A DNA stretch of 64,000 bases from Bufo bufo (GCF_905171765.1 NC_053393.1:185965921-186029920); one strand, 5' to 3'; numbered from the stretch's first letter, positions 31,689-44,135 are shown. The notes: generated by a model not told the origin, from the letters alone. Numbers and translations are program-made.

Positions 31689-32307
31689 TAGGGCTGCAAC
31701 GATTTCTTGATTAAAGTAACTCGACTCAGAAAAATCCTTGATGAAAATTTTTTGCATAGAGGATTCATTTATGCCATGTGACCACGGAACGTGAGTGAAG
31801 CGCTTGCTATTACTTACGCTCTGTGGTCACCCACCGGTCCGCACCATGCTGCACTGGATCTTGACCTACACCTATCGTCAGGACATAGTGCACATAAGAG
31901 TGCACTATGACCTGACACTGTGTGACGTCAGGAGTAGCAGCGTGTGAAGAAGAGGCAAGCAGAGCTGTGGAGTGTTGGTGGCGCCCGTACAGGAAAGGTA
32001 AGTATTTCACTGGGGCTGTGGACTGATGGCTAGGAGCGGGAGATGGTGGCACTGGGGGAGTAACTGATGGCACTGGGGGAGTTGAGGCACGGAGGACTGA
32101 TGGCACTGGGGGGAGCTGATGGCACAGAGGACTGATGGCACTAGCGGGAGCTGATGGAATGGGGGAACCTGATGGCCCTGAGGACTGATGAGTTTTTATA
32201 CAGGAAAACGTTATTTTAATTCTTTCTTATTTCATATTAGAGAATTGGATTAATCGTTGGATTGATAGAATACTTGATTACTAAAATAATTGATAGCTGC
32301 AGCCCTA
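31689..32307. mobile_element. hAT-type MITE (TAGGGCTGCA ends) with 8-bp TSD
   Basis: Ends TAGGGCTGCAACGATT and AGCTGCAGCCCTA. The 8-bp flanks TTTCTCAG (31681-31688) and GTTCTCAG (32308-32315) match at 7 of 8. The ends continue inward as TTGATTAAAGTAA against TTGATTACTAAAAT. The interior holds a short minisatellite of GGCACTGGGGGAGCTGAT-like units (about 32020-32180). No transposase. Confidence 0.85.
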
Positions 32308-32389
32308 GTTCTCAGTAATAAAACATATTACAAAGTTTCTTGTGGTCGGTTAAACTATTAATTTATGTAAAGTTGGTGCAAAATTAGTG

Positions 32390-32695
32390 ACCATTTAAGT
32401 GTACATCCACATGGGACCCAAATTGCTGCTGAAAAATACACAATAAAATCTTTATGAGTTACATGCAGATTTGTTGTGGGCTTTGCTGCGGATTTCAACC
32501 CATGCATCGTGGAAATCCACAGCCTAAATTGAAAGGTTATGAATTTTAAATTCATACTGCATGTTAATTTCCCTGCAGATTCCACACTTATTTTTTAAAG
32601 CAGCATGTGGATGAGATTTGTTTAAATGTTATCCAGTTTGATGCTAATGTAAACTGGTGCAGATTTTACCCTATGTGGCCGTACTCTTATGAAAG
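32390..32695. mobile_element. Harbinger-like MITE (TAAGTGTACATCCACATGG ends)
   Basis: TTAAGTGTACATCCACATGG on the left and CCTATGTGGCCGTACTCTTA on the right are imperfect inverted ends. The interior repeats GCTGCGGATTTCAACCCAT-type text. The duplication is ambiguous (TTA or TAA). Confidence 0.5.
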
Positions 32696-33066
32696 GATTT
32701 CTTGTTCTCACAGTGTGGAATTATTTCAGTTCTTGACTGTAAAAGTATGATTCAGATAAAAACTATAGTGTGAACTGAGGCTAATACCATAAAAATAACA
32801 AATAATTTTTATAATCAAACATGCAATTGTACTAAAACAAGTTCTTTCAAAAGATGAACAAAATAAATGAGCAACAATAATGAACAAAAATAACCAGAAA
32901 TCACTCTATATGTGCAGTCCTGTCTGTGGTCAGCATGGCACCGAGCATAAGGAGCTGAACAGATTGATGTAAAGTACAATTTTGTGGTAAAATTGTGGTT
33001 TCATATGGATGGTTCTAATCGGTGATTAACAGCTATTCCTCTATGGCTGTGCATTCAGAGGTATGC
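32696..33066. other. AT-rich spacer, nothing recognised
   Basis: No inverted ends, tandem repeats or coding similarity were seen up to the TSD of the outer nested element at 33067. Confidence 0.35.
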
Positions 33067-33484
33067 ATTCAGAGCAGTGGCGTAGCGTGGGGGCGGGGGG
33101 CCCAGACTGCAGGGGGGTGCTGGCCGCTGGCGCAAATAAATTGGTGAACTGAGTTTTTCACTCTGCTCTGCTGCACTGTGCAGTGCCGCAGAGTGAGGAG
33201 TGGTTTCAACAGAAGGAGCGCGCCCTGATGAATCACCAGAGCGCGCACGGCAGTACGGCACTTCACTGATAAGTGCCTGAGCAAGAAGAAGAAGATGGCT
33301 GCCACAGTGCCCCTTCAGGACAGACTCCACAGGCTGCCTGAATGACGGACACTGACAGTGAGTGACAGTCAGTGTCACAGTGTGACTGAGTCACTCCCTG
33401 AGTGTTTGGTGGGGTGACCAGGCAGTATATGAAGGGGAAATACTGGCAGGCCTGGTATACGGACAGCAGAGATGGGCAGATGGC

Positions 33485-34675
33485 ATCCTCTGGGGGTTGT
33501 ATCTTACATGGGACTGTATGCTGGAGGGGCTGAAGGCAAGAGAGTGATGTATTTTACATGGGACTGTATGCTGGAGGGGCTGAAGGCAGGAGAGTGATGT
33601 ATTTTACATGGGACTGTATGCTGGGGGAGCTGAAGGGGGAGTGATGTATTTTACATAGGACTGTATGTTGGAGGGGCTGAAGGCAGGGGAGTGATTTATC
33701 TTACACGGGATTGTATTCTGGAGGGGCTGAAGGCAGGGGGAGGTTGAATCTTACATGGGACTGTATGCTGGAGGGGCTGAAGGCAGGGGGAGTAATGTAT
33801 TTTACATGGGACTGTATGCTGGAGGGGCTGAAGGCAGGGGGAGTGATGTATCTTACATGGGACTATATTCTGGAGGGGCTGAAGGCAAGCAGCGAAGAGA
33901 GGTAGGGTGATATTATTTACATGGGACTGTACGATGGAGGGGCTGAAGGCAGGGAGAGTTTTGTATTTTACATGGGACTGTATGTTGGAGGGGCTGAAGG
34001 CGGGTAGTGATGTATTTTACATGGGACTGTATGCTGGAGTGGCTGAAAGTGGGGGAAGTGATGTGTCTTACATGGGACTGTATGCTGGAAGGGCTGAAGG
34101 CGGCGGGGGGTTGTATCTTACATGGGACTATATGCTGGAGGGGCTGAAAGCAGGAGAGTGATGTATCTTACATGGGACTGTATGTTGGAGGGGCTGAAGG
34201 CAGGGGGAGTGATGTATTTTACATGGGACTGTTTGCAAGAAGGGCTGAAGGCAGGGGGAGTAATGTATCTTACATGGGACTGTATGCTGGAGGGGCTGAA
34301 GTCAGGCGGCGAAGAGAGGGAGGCTGATATTTACATGGGACTGTATGCTGGAGCCGCTGAAGGCAGGGGAAGTTTTGTATTTTACATGGACTGTATGTTA
34401 AAGGGGCTGAAGGCTGGGAGTGATGTATTTTACATGGGACTGTATGCTGGAGGGGCTGAAGGCGGCGGGGGGTTGTATCTTACATGGGACAATATGCTGG
34501 AGGAGCAGAAGGCAGGGGGAGTAATGTATTTTACATGGGACTGTATGCTGGAGGGGCTGAAGGCAGGGGGAAGGTTGTATTTTACATGGAACTGTATGCT
34601 GGAGGGGCTGAAGGCAGGGGGAAGGTTGTATTTTACATGGAACTGTATGCTGGAGGGGCTGAAGGGGGCCATAAA
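33485..34675 (+). repeat. 50-bp minisatellite, about 22 copies
   Basis: The unit is TACATGGGACTGTATGCTGG followed by AGGGGCTGAAGGCAGGGGGA and GTGATGTATTT. Starts at 33505, 33555 and 33605 give an initial 50-bp period; later units vary by insertions. Open frames rich in MGLYAGGAE or TWDCMLEGLKAG are products of the repeat. Confidence 0.92.
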
Positions 34676-34921
34676 TATTACAATTAGGGTTGAGCGAACG
34701 CGAACTGTAAAGTTCGGGTTCGTACCGAACATTAGGATTTTTGGACCCCGGACACGAACCCGAACTTCGGGTTCAGTGTTCGGCGAGTTAATGGCACTTT
34801 TTGAAAGGCTGCAGAGCAGCCAATCAACAAGCGTTTAACTTGTGTGCCCTTAGAAGCCATCACAGCCATGCGTACTAATGGCATGGCTGTGATTGGCCAG
34901 TGCAGCATGTGACCCAGCCTC

Positions 34922-34929
34922 TATATAAG
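34922..34929 (+). promoter_or_regulatory. TATA box of hAT element 2 promoter
   Basis: TATATAAG, 237 bp from the terminal repeat, with an inverted CCAAT (ATTGG, 34892-34896) 26 bp before it. The same text with CTATTTAAG occurs on the minus strand of the hAT at 37026-44899 (44637-44645). This is the likely transposase promoter. Confidence 0.55.
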
Positions 34930-35159
34930 CTGGAGTCACGTAGCGCTGCACATTACTCTGCTCTTATTAGTGTAGGGATAGGATGCTGCTGTGAGGGAGA
35001 GAATAGAAAAGAATCAGTTATTAGAAGTGCTTGTTAACTCAGCGATCTACAGCGATTTTGTTTTGTGGTTGCAGTGCATCATTTTTTTACCCTGCTCTGA
35101 GCCCAGTGACGGGAACATTTTATGCAAGTTCAGTGCAACCAGCAAAGCATATTTGCATT

Positions 35160-35906
35160 TACAAGCTTGAAATACTGCAATTATATTCTGGGTTTTAAAA
35201 AAACATCAATTTTTTGCAAGACCCTACATCTGGGGCCTTTGCTGCATTTTTCACAGTGAAATACAAGCTTAAAATACTGCAATTATATTCTGGGTTTAAA
35301 AAAACACCAATTTTTTGCAAGACCCTACATCTGGGGCCTTTGCTGCATTTGTCACAGTGAAATACAAGCTTGAAATACTGCAATTATATTCTGGGTTTTT
35401 TAAAAAAACACCCATTTTTGCAAGACCCAACATCTGGGGCCATTGCTGCATTTGTTACAGTGAAATACAAGCGTTAGATAGTGCTGATATATTCTGGTAT
35501 AAAAAAAACACCCATTTTGGGCAGGACAATAAATTTGCGGCCTTTGCTGCATTTCTGACAGTCCACTACAAGTGTTAGATACCGCTGTTACATTCTGTCT
35601 TTAAAAAAACACCCATTTTGAGCAAGATAATAAATTTGCGGCCTTTGCTGCATTTCTGACAGTCCAATACAAGCGTGATATACCGCTGTTATATTCTGGT
35701 ATTCTTAAAACACCCATTTTGGGCAAGATAATACATTTGTGGCCTTTGTTGCATTTTTGACAGTCAAATACAAAGTTTAAATACTGCAGTTATATTCTTG
35801 GTTTACAAAAACACAAATTTTTTGCAAGACCCTACATCTAGGGCCTTTGCTGCATTTGTCACAGTCAAATACTAGCGTTAGATACTGCTGTTATATTCTG
35901 GTTTTA
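35160..35906 (+). repeat. ~100-bp tandem array of hAT element 2, first segment
   Basis: The unit contains TTTGCTGCATTTGTCACAGT, GAAATACAAGCGTTAGATA, CTGCTGTTATATTCTGGTTT and AAAAAACACCCATTTTGGGC. The period is about 101 bp (CAAG at 35217 and 35318), with about 7 copies before the LINE. The array continues at 46461-47054, 52072-52661 and 55869-55995, roughly 19-20 copies in all. Confidence 0.92.
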
Positions 35907-35999
35907 AAAACATAGAAACATAGAATGTGTCGGCAGATAAGAACCATTTGGCCCATCTAGTCTGCCCAATATACTGAATACTATGAATAGCCCCTGGCC

Positions 36000-37017
36000 C
36001 TATCTTATATGAGGGATAGCCTTATGCCTATCCCATGCATGCTTAAACCCCTTCACTGTATTTGCAGCTACCACTTCTGCAGGAAGGCTATACCATGCAT
36101 CCACTACTCTCTCAGTAAAGTAATACTTCCTTATATTACTTTTAAACCTTTGCCCCTCTAATTTAAAACTGTGTCCTCTTGTGGTAGTTTTTCTTCTTTT
36201 AAATATGCTCTCCTCCTTTACCGAGTTGATTCCCTTTATGTATTTAAAAGTTTCTATCATATCCCCTCTGTCTCTTCTTTCTTCCAAGCTATACATATTA
36301 AGGTCCTTTAACCTTTCCTGGTAAGTTTTATCCTGCAATCCATGTACTAGTTTAGTAGCTCTTCTCTGAACTCTCTCTAGAGTATCTATATCCTTCTGGA
36401 GATATGGCCTCCAGTACTGCGCACAATACTCCAAGTGAGGTCTCACCAGTGTTCTGTACAGCGGCATAAGCACTTCACTCTTTCTACTGCTTATACCTCT
36501 CCCTATACATCCAAGCATTCTGCTGGCATTTCATGCTGCTCTATTACATTGTCTTCCCACCTTTAAGTCTTCTGAAATAATTACTCCTAAATCCCTTTCC
36601 TCAGATACTGAGGTCAGGACTGTGTCAAATATTCTATATTCTGCCCTTGGGTTTTTACGCCCCAGGTGCATTATCTTGCACTTATCCACATTAAATTTCA
36701 GTTGCCAGAGTTCTGACCCTTCTTCTAGTTTTCCTAAATCCTTTTCCATTTGGCGTTTCCCTCCAGGAACATCAACCCTGTTACATATCTTTGTGTCATC
36801 AGCAAAAAGACAAACCTTACCATCGAGGCCTTTTGCAATATCACTTATGAAGATATTAAACAAAATTGGTCCCAGTACAGATCCCTGTGGAACCCCACTA
36901 GTAACATGACCTTGTTTTGAATGTTCTCCATTGACTACAACCCTCTGTTGTCTGTCACTCAGCCACTGCCTAATCCACTCAACAATATGGGAGTCCATGC
37001 TTAATGACTGCAGTTTA
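36000..37017 (-). pseudogene. CR1-type reverse transcriptase, catalytic core to C-terminus
   Basis: On the minus strand from 37017: SHIVEWIRQWLSDRQQRVVV, then SGVPQGSVLGPILFNIFI and the catalytic FADD box in CLFADDTKICNRV near 36800. KFNVDKCKIMHLGRKN follows. The C-terminal block from 36518 contains LMPLYRTLVRPHLEYCAQYW, LERVQRRATKLVHGLQDK and AWYSLPAEVVAANTVKGF, and ends at 36000. One frameshift lies near 36525. The catalytic motifs are intact. Reverse transcription of its own RNA was the ancestral role. Confidence 0.9.
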
Positions 37018-37025
37018 TTGATAAG
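37018..37025. repeat. Target-site duplication of hAT element 1, left
   Basis: TTGATAAG here and at 44900-44907. LINE text is continuous across the two copies (CAGTTTATTGATAAG then TCTTCTATGTGGGAC), which restores the empty site. Confidence 0.93.
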
Positions 37026-37399
37026 TAGAATTGAGCGAACACCTGGATGTTCGGGTTCGAGAAGTTCGGCCGAACTTCCCGGAAATGTTCGGGTTCGGGA
37101 TCCGAACCCGATCCGAACTTCGTCCCGAACCCGAACCCCATTGAAGTCAATGGGGACCCGAACTTTTGGGCACTAAAAAGGCTGTAAAACAGCCCAGGAA
37201 AGAGCTAGAGGGCTGCAAAAGGCAGCAACATGTAGGTAAATCCCCTGCAAACAAATGTGGATAGGGAAATGAATTAAAATAAAAATTAAAAAAATAAAAA
37301 TGAACCAATATCAATTGGACAGAGGTCCCATAGCAGAGAATCTGGCTTCACGTCAGCAGAGAATCAGTCTCTTCATGCCATAGCAAAGAATCTGGCTTC

Positions 37400-39345
37400 A
37401 TGTCAGCAGAGAATCAGTCTCTTCATGTCATAGCAGAGAATCAGGCTTCACGTCACCCACCACTGGAACAGGCCACTGTCACACATTTAGGCCCCGGCAC
37501 CCAGACAGAGGAGAGCGGTCCCGTAACAGAGAATCTGGCCTTATGTCAGCGCAGAATCTGTCTTCATGTCATAGCAGAGAATCAGGCTTCACGTCACCCA
37601 CCACTGGAACAGGCCACTGTCACACATTTAGGCCCCGGCACCCAGACAGAGGAGAGAGGTCCTATAACAGAGAATCTGGCCTTATGTCAGCGCAGAATCT
37701 GTCTTCATGTCATAGCAGAGAATCAAGCTTCACGTCACCCACCACTGGAACAGGCCACTGTCACACATTTAGGCCCCGGCACCCAGACAGAGGAGAGAGG
37801 TCCTATAACAGAGAATCTGGCCTTATGTCAGCACAGAATCTGTCTTCATGTCATAGCAGAGAATCAGGCATCACGTCACCCACCACTGGAACAGGCCACT
37901 GTCACACATTTAGGCCCAGGCACCCAGGCAGAGGAGAGAGGTCCCGTAACAGAGAATCTGGCCTTATGTCAGCGCAGAATCTGTATTCATGTCATAGCAG
38001 AGAATCAGGCTTCACGTCACCCACCACTGGAACAGGCCACTGTCACACATTTAGGCCCCGGCACCCAGACAGAGGAGAGCGGTCCCGTAACAGAGAATCT
38101 GGCCTTATGTCAGCGCAGAATCTGTCTTCATGTCATAGCAGAGAATCAGGCTTCACGTCAGCCACCACTGGAACAGGCCACTGTCACACATTTAGGCCCA
38201 GGCACCCAGGCAGAGGAGAGAGGTCCCGTAACAGAGAATCTGGCCTTATGTCAGCGCAGAATCTGTATTCATGTCATAGCAGAGAATCAGGCTTCACGTC
38301 ACCCACCACTGGAACAGGCCACTGTCACACATTTAGGCCCCGGCACCCAGACAGAGGAGAGAGGTCCTGTAACAGAGAATCTGGCCTTATGTCAGCACAG
38401 AATCTGTCTTCATGTCATAGCAGAGAATCAGGCATCACGTCACCCACCACTGGAACAGGCCACTGTCACACATTTAGGCCCAGGCACCCAGGCAGAGGAG
38501 AGAGGTCCCGTAACAGAGAATCTGGCCTTATGTCAGCACAGAATCTGTCTTAATGTCATAGCAGAGAATCAGGCTTCACGTCACCCACCACTGGAACAGG
38601 CCACTGTCACACATTTGGGCCCAGGCAGAGGAGAGAGGTCCCGTAACAGAGAATCTGGCCTTATGTCAGCGCAGAATCTGTATTCATGTCATAGCAGAGA
38701 ATCAGGCTTCACGTCACCCACCACTGGAACAGGCCACTGTCACACATTTAGGCCCCGGCACCCAGACAGAGGAGAGCGGTCCCGTAACAGAGAATCTGGC
38801 CTTATGTCAGCGCAGAATCTGTCTTCATGTCATAGCAGAGAATCAGGCTTCACGTCAGCCACCACTGGAACAGGCCACTGTCACACATTTAGGCCCAGGG
38901 ACCCAGGAAGAGGAGAGAGGTCCCGTAACAGATAATCTGGCCTTATGTCAGCGCAGAATCAGTTTTCATGTCATAGCAGAGAATCAGGCTTCACGTCACC
39001 CACCACTGGAACAGGCCACTGTCACACATTTAGGCCCAGGCACCCAGGCAGAGGAGAGAGGTCCCGTAACAGAGAATCTGGCCTTATGTCAGCGCAGAAT
39101 CTGTATTCATGTCATAGCAGAGAATCAGGCTTCACGTCAGCCACCACTGGAACAGGCCACTGTCACACATTTAGGCCCAGGCACCCAGGCAGAGGAGAGA
39201 GGTCCCGTAACAGAGAATCTGGCCTTATGTCAGCGCAGAATCTGTATTCATGTCATAGCAGAGAATCAGGCTTCACGTCACCCACCACTGGAACAGGCCA
39301 CTGTCACACATTTAGGCCCCGGCACCCAGACAGAGGAGAGGTTCA
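37400..39345 (+). repeat. 141-bp tandem array, about 14 copies, 3' of hAT element 1 transposase
   Basis: The unit contains CATAGCAGAGAATCAGGCTT, CACGTCACCCACCACTGGAA, CAGGCCACTGTCACACATTT and CTGGCCTTATGTCAGCGCAG. TTATGTCAG starts at 37541, 37682 and 37823 give exactly 141 bp. Because 141 is 3x47 and the unit lacks stops in two frames, open frames of 511 and 336 codons appear. They encode only the repeat. One unit near 38612 has an internal deletion that shifts the frame. Confidence 0.95.
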
Positions 39346-39457
39346 TTCAACTTTGGGTTGCCCCACAATATAATGGTAAAATGAAAATAAAAATAGGATT
39401 GAATGAGGAAGTGCCCTGGAGTAGAATAATATATTGTTAAGGGGAGGTAGTTAATAT

Positions 39458-42400
39458 CTAATCTGCACAAGGGATGGACAGGTCCTGTGGGATCCATGCC
39501 TGGTTCATTTTTATGAACGTCAGCTTGTCCACATTGGCTGTAGACAGGCGGCTGCGTTTGTCTGTAATGACGCCCCCTGCCGTGCTGAATACACGTTCAG
39601 ACAAAACGCTGGCCGCCGGGCAGGCCAGCACCTCCAAGGCATAAAAGGCTAGCTCTGGCCACGTGGACAATTTGGAGACCCAGAAGTTGAATGGGGCCGA
39701 ACCATCAGTCAGTACGTGGAGGGGTGTGCACAGGTACTGTTCCACCATGTTAGTGAAATGTTGCCTCCTGCTAACACGTTCCGTATCAGGAGGTGGTGCA
39801 GTTAGCTGTGGCGTGGTGACAAAACTTTTCCACATCTCTGCCATGCTAACCCTGCCCTCAGAGGAGCTGGCCGTGACACAGCTGCGTTGGCGACCTCTTG
39901 CTCCTCCTCTGCCTTCGCCTTGGGCTTCCACTGGTTCCCCTGTGACATTTGGGAATGCTCTCAGTAGCGCGTCTACCAACGTGCGCTTGTACTCGCGCAT
40001 CTTCCTATCACGCTCCAGTGTAGGAAGTAAGGTGGGCACATTGTCTTTGTACCGGGGATCCAGCAGGGTGGCAACCCAGTAGTCTGCACACGTTAAAATG
40101 TGGGCAACTCTGCTGTCGTTGCGCAGGCACTGCAGCATGTAGTCGCTCATGTGTGCCAGGCTGCCCAGAGGTAAGGACAAGCTGTCCTCTGTGGGAGGCG
40201 TATCGTCATCGTCCTGTGTTTCCCCCCAGCCACGCACCAGTGATGGGCCCAAGCTGCTTTGGGTGCCACCCCGCTGTGAACATGCTTCATCCTCATCCTC
40301 CTCCACCTCCTCCTCATCCTCGTCCCCCTCGTCCTCCAGTAGTGGGCCCTGTCTGGCCACATTTGTACCTGGCCTCTGATGTTGCAAAAAACCTCCCTCT
40401 GTGTCACTTTGAAGAGACTGGCCTGAAAGTGCTAAAAATGACCCCTCTTCCTCCTCTTCCTCCTGGGCCACCTCCTCTTCCATCATCGCCCTAAGTGTTT
40501 TCTCAAGGAGACATAGAAGTGGTATTGTAACGCTGATAACGGCGTCATCGCCACTGGCCATGTTGGTGGAGTACTCGAAACAGCGCAACAGGGCACACAG
40601 GTCTCGCATGGAGGCCCAGTCATTGGTGGTGAAGTGTGTCTGATCCGCAGTGCGACTGACCCGTGCGTGCTGCAGCTGAAACTCCACTATGGCCTGCTGC
40701 TGCTCGCACAGTCTGTCCAGCATATGCAAGGTGGAGTTCCACCTGGTGGGCACGTCGCATATGAGGCGGTGAGCGGGAAGGCCGAAGTTACGCTGTAGCG
40801 CAGACAGGCGAGCAGCGGCAGGGTGTGAACGCCGGAAGCGCGAACAGACGGCCCGCACTTTATGCAGCAGCTCTGACATGTCGGGGTAGTTGCGAATGAA
40901 CTTCTGCACCACCAAATTCAGCACATGCGCCAGGCAAGGGATGTGCGTCAAACCGGCTAGTCCCAGAGCTGCAACGAGATTTCGCCCATTATCGCACACC
41001 ACCAGGCCGGGCTTGAGGCTCACCGGCAGCAACCACTCGTCGGTCTGTTGTTCTATACCCCGCCACAACTCCTGTGTGGTGTGGGGCCTGTCCCCCAAAC
41101 ATATGAGTTTCAGAATGGCCTGCTGACGTTTACCCCGTGCTGTGCTGAAGTTGGTGGTGAAGGTGTGTGGCTGACTGGATGAGCAGGTGGAAGAAGAGGA
41201 GGAGGAAGCTGAGTAGGAGGAGGAGGAGACAGGAGGCAAAGAATGTTGCCCTGCGATCCTTGGCGGCGGAAGGACGTGCGCCAAATAGCTCTCCGCCTGG
41301 GGCCCAGCCGCCACTACATTTACCCAGTGTGCAGTTAGGGAGATATAGCGTCCCTGGCCGTGCTTACTGGTCCACGTATCTGTGGTTAGGTGGACCTTGC
41401 CACAGATGGCGTTGCGCAGTGCACACTTGATTTTATCGGACACTTGTTTGTGCAGGGAAGGCACGGCTCTCTTGGAGAAGTAGTGGCGGCTGGGAACAAC
41501 ATACTGTGGGACAGCAAGTGACATGAGCTGTTTGAAGCTGTGTGTGTCCACCAGCCTAAATGACAGCATTTCATAGGCCAGTAGTTTAGAAATGCTGGCA
41601 TTCAGGGCCAGGGATCGAGGGTGGCTAGGTGAGAATTTACGCTTTCTCTCAAATGTTTGTGAGATGGAGAGCTGAACGCTGCCGTGTGACATGGTTGAGA
41701 TGCTTGGTGACGCAGGTGGTGGTGTTGGTGGTACATCCCATGTTTGCTGGGCGGCAGGTGCCAACGTTCCTCCAGAGGCGGAGGAAGAGGCCGAGGCGGC
41801 GGCAGCAGCAGCAGAAGAGGCCGAGGCGGCAGCCGCTGAAGAGGTAGCAGGGGGAGTGCTAAGGGGAGTGCTAAGGTTCAGAACGTTAATGCCTCGCTTC
41901 AGGCTCTGATGGCACAGCGTGCAAACCACTCGGGTCTTGTCGTCAGCACATTGTTTGAAGAAGTGCCATGCCAGGGAACTCTTTGAAGCTGCCTTTGGGG
42001 TGCTCGGTCCCAGATGGCGGCGGTCAGTAGCAGGCGGAGTCTCTTGGTGGCGGGTGTTCTGATTTTGCCCACTGCTCCCTCTTTTGCTACGCTGTTGGCT
42101 CGGTCTCACCACTGCCTCTTCCTCCGAACTGTGAAAGTCAGTGGCACGACCTTCATTCCATGTGGGGTCTAGGACCTCATCGTCCCCTGCATCGTCTTCC
42201 ACCCAGTCTTGACCCCTGACCTCCTGTTCAGTCTGCACACTGAAGAAAGACGCAGCAGTTGGCACCTGTGTTTCGTCATCATCAGAGACGTGCTGAGGTG
42301 GTATTCCCATGTCCTCATCATCAGGAAACATAAGTGGTTGTGCGTTAGTGCATTCTATCTCTTCCACCCCTGGTGAAGGGCTAGGTGGATGCCCTTGGAA

Positions 42401-42806
42401 AACCCTGGCAGCAGAGTCTTCAAACAGCATAAGAGACTGCTGCATAACTTGAGGCTCAGACAGTTTCCCTGATATGCATGGGGGTGATGTGACAGACTGA
42501 TGGGCTTGGTTTTCATGCGCTTTCTGCAGAAGACTGGGTGGGAGATAATGTGAACGTGCTGGATGCACTGTCGGCCACCCAATTGACTAATGCCTGTACC
42601 TGCTCAGGCCTTACCATCCTTAGAACGGCATTGGGCCCCACCAAATATCCCTGTAAATTCTGGCGGCTACTGGGACCTGAGGTAGTTGGTTCACTAGGAC
42701 GTGTGGCTGTGGCAGAACGGCCACGTCCTCTCCCAGCACCAGAGGGTCCACTAACACCACCACGACCATGTCCACGTCCGCGTCCCTTATTAGATGTTTT
42801 CCTCAT
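39458..42806 (-). pseudogene. hAT (BED-type) transposase, nearly intact, one frameshift
   Basis: Likely start is the ATG at 42806 (MRKTSNKGRGRGHGRGG), an Arg/Gly-rich N-terminus. This frame ends at 42513 and the main 1000-codon frame continues from about 42530, so a single one-base shift separates them. An acidic region follows. A BED-finger-like part lies near 41990-41890 (SLAWHFFKQCADDKTRVVC, CHQSLKRG), where the downstream His ligands are replaced by Ala/Ser-rich text. Catalytic regions: HLTTDTWTS (first Asp, near 41390), VVCDNGRNLVAALG with CLAHVLNLVVQ (second Asp and CxxH, near 40990), and a long acidic insertion (DEGDEDEEEVEEDEDE). The C-terminal dimerisation block with the invariant Glu is LACPAASVLSERVFSTAGG near 39600. 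It ends at 39458. It would excise and reinsert hAT elements. Confidence 0.92.
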
Positions 42807-42828
42807 TGTTCCCGTTCACCACAATTTT

Positions 42829-44135
42829 GAGAATGGCAAATTTGGGAATGCTTTTTCAACCCAGAACAAAAAGTCTGCTTTGACGGTCACTACAAATAAC
42901 TTGACCAGCTAAAACTGTGCAGATTTGGTTGAATAGAGATGTGAGACCTGTTTTTTTTTGCGCTGTGTGACAGTTATAGGTTTAATCACAGAATGACACT
43001 TCTATCAGCACGCTAGCGTGTGTCTTAGGTTTTTCTGAATGATACTATCAATAACTTCAATGGAAGATTTTCTTTTTGGGATAGATTTCAAGTAGGCCTG
43101 AAATACCACAAACTAGTTATTTTCAGAATGGCAAATTTGGGAATGCTTTTTCAACCCAGAACAAAAAGTCTGCTTTGACGGTCACTACAAATACCTTGAC
43201 CAGCTAAAACTGTGCAGATTTGGTTGAATAGAGATGTGAGACCTGTTTTTTTTTGCGCTGTGTGACAGTTATAGGTTTAATCACAGAATGACACTTCTAT
43301 CAGCATGCTAGCGTGTGTCTTAGGTTTTTCTGAATGATACTATCAATAACTTCAATGGAAGATTTTCTTTTTGGGATAGATTTCAAGTAGGCCTGAAATA
43401 CCACAAACTAGTTATTTTCAGAATGGCAAATTTGGGAATGCTTTTTCAACCCAGAACAAAAAGTCTGCTTTGACGGTCACTACAAATAACTTGACCAACT
43501 AAAACTGTGCAGATTTGGTTGAATAGAGATGTGAGACCTGTTTTTTTTTGCGCTGTGTGACAGTTATAGCTTTAATCACAGAATGACACTTCTATCAGCA
43601 CGCTAGCGTGTGTCTTAGGTTTTTCTGAATGATACTATCAATAACTTTAATGGAAGATTTTCTTTTTGTGATAGATTTCAAGTAGGCCTGAAATACCACA
43701 AACTAGTTATTTTCAGAATGGCAAATTTGGGAATGCTTTTTCAACCCAGAACAAAAAGTCTGCTTTGACGGTCACTACAAATAACTTGACCAGCTAAAAC
43801 TGTGCAGATTTGGTTGAATAGAGATGTGAGACCTGTTTTTTTTTGCGCTGTGTGACAGTTATAGGTTTAATCACAGAATGACACTTCTATCAGCACGCTA
43901 GCGTGTGTCTTAGGTTTTTCTGAATGATACTATCAATAACTTTAATGGAAGATTTTCTTTTTGGGATAGATTTCAAGTAGGCCTGAAATACCACAAACTA
44001 GTTATTTTCAGAATGGCAAATTTGGGAATGCTTTTTCAACCCAGAACAAAAAGTCTGCTTTGACGGTCACTACAAATAACTTGACCAGCTAAAACTGTGC
44101 AGATTTGGTTGAATAGAAATGTCAGGTCTATTTTC
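42829..44135 (-). repeat. 295-bp tandem array, 4.4 copies, 5' of hAT element 1 transposase
   Basis: Starts of GAATGGCAAATTTGGGAATG at about 42829, 43124, 43419, 43714 and 44009 give exactly 295 bp each time. Copies differ at only a few positions, for example AATAACTTGACCAGC or AATACCTTGACCAGC. The array sits between the promoter end and the transposase start. The first unit abuts the ATG at 42806. Confidence 0.95.

Noticed and set aside
33711..34838. Repetitive open frames (MGLYAGGAEG / TWDCMLEGLKAG)
   Set aside because: Translation of the 50-bp minisatellite; the frame changes with unit length and there is no gene context.
35160..35906. Possible CRISPR-like array of regular repeats
   Set aside because: The ~100-bp units are contiguous with no unique spacers, and the surroundings are eukaryotic transposons. 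The same holds for the 74, 93, 141 and 295-bp arrays.
37400..38935. 511-codon open frame resembling a long repetitive protein
   Set aside because: It is the 141-bp tandem array (3x47) of a hAT element read in frame. A second frame is equally open, and it lies antisense to the transposase.
40147..42912. Plus-strand open frames of 70-140 codons across 39663-42912
   Set aside because: Antisense shadows of the hAT transposase on the minus strand.
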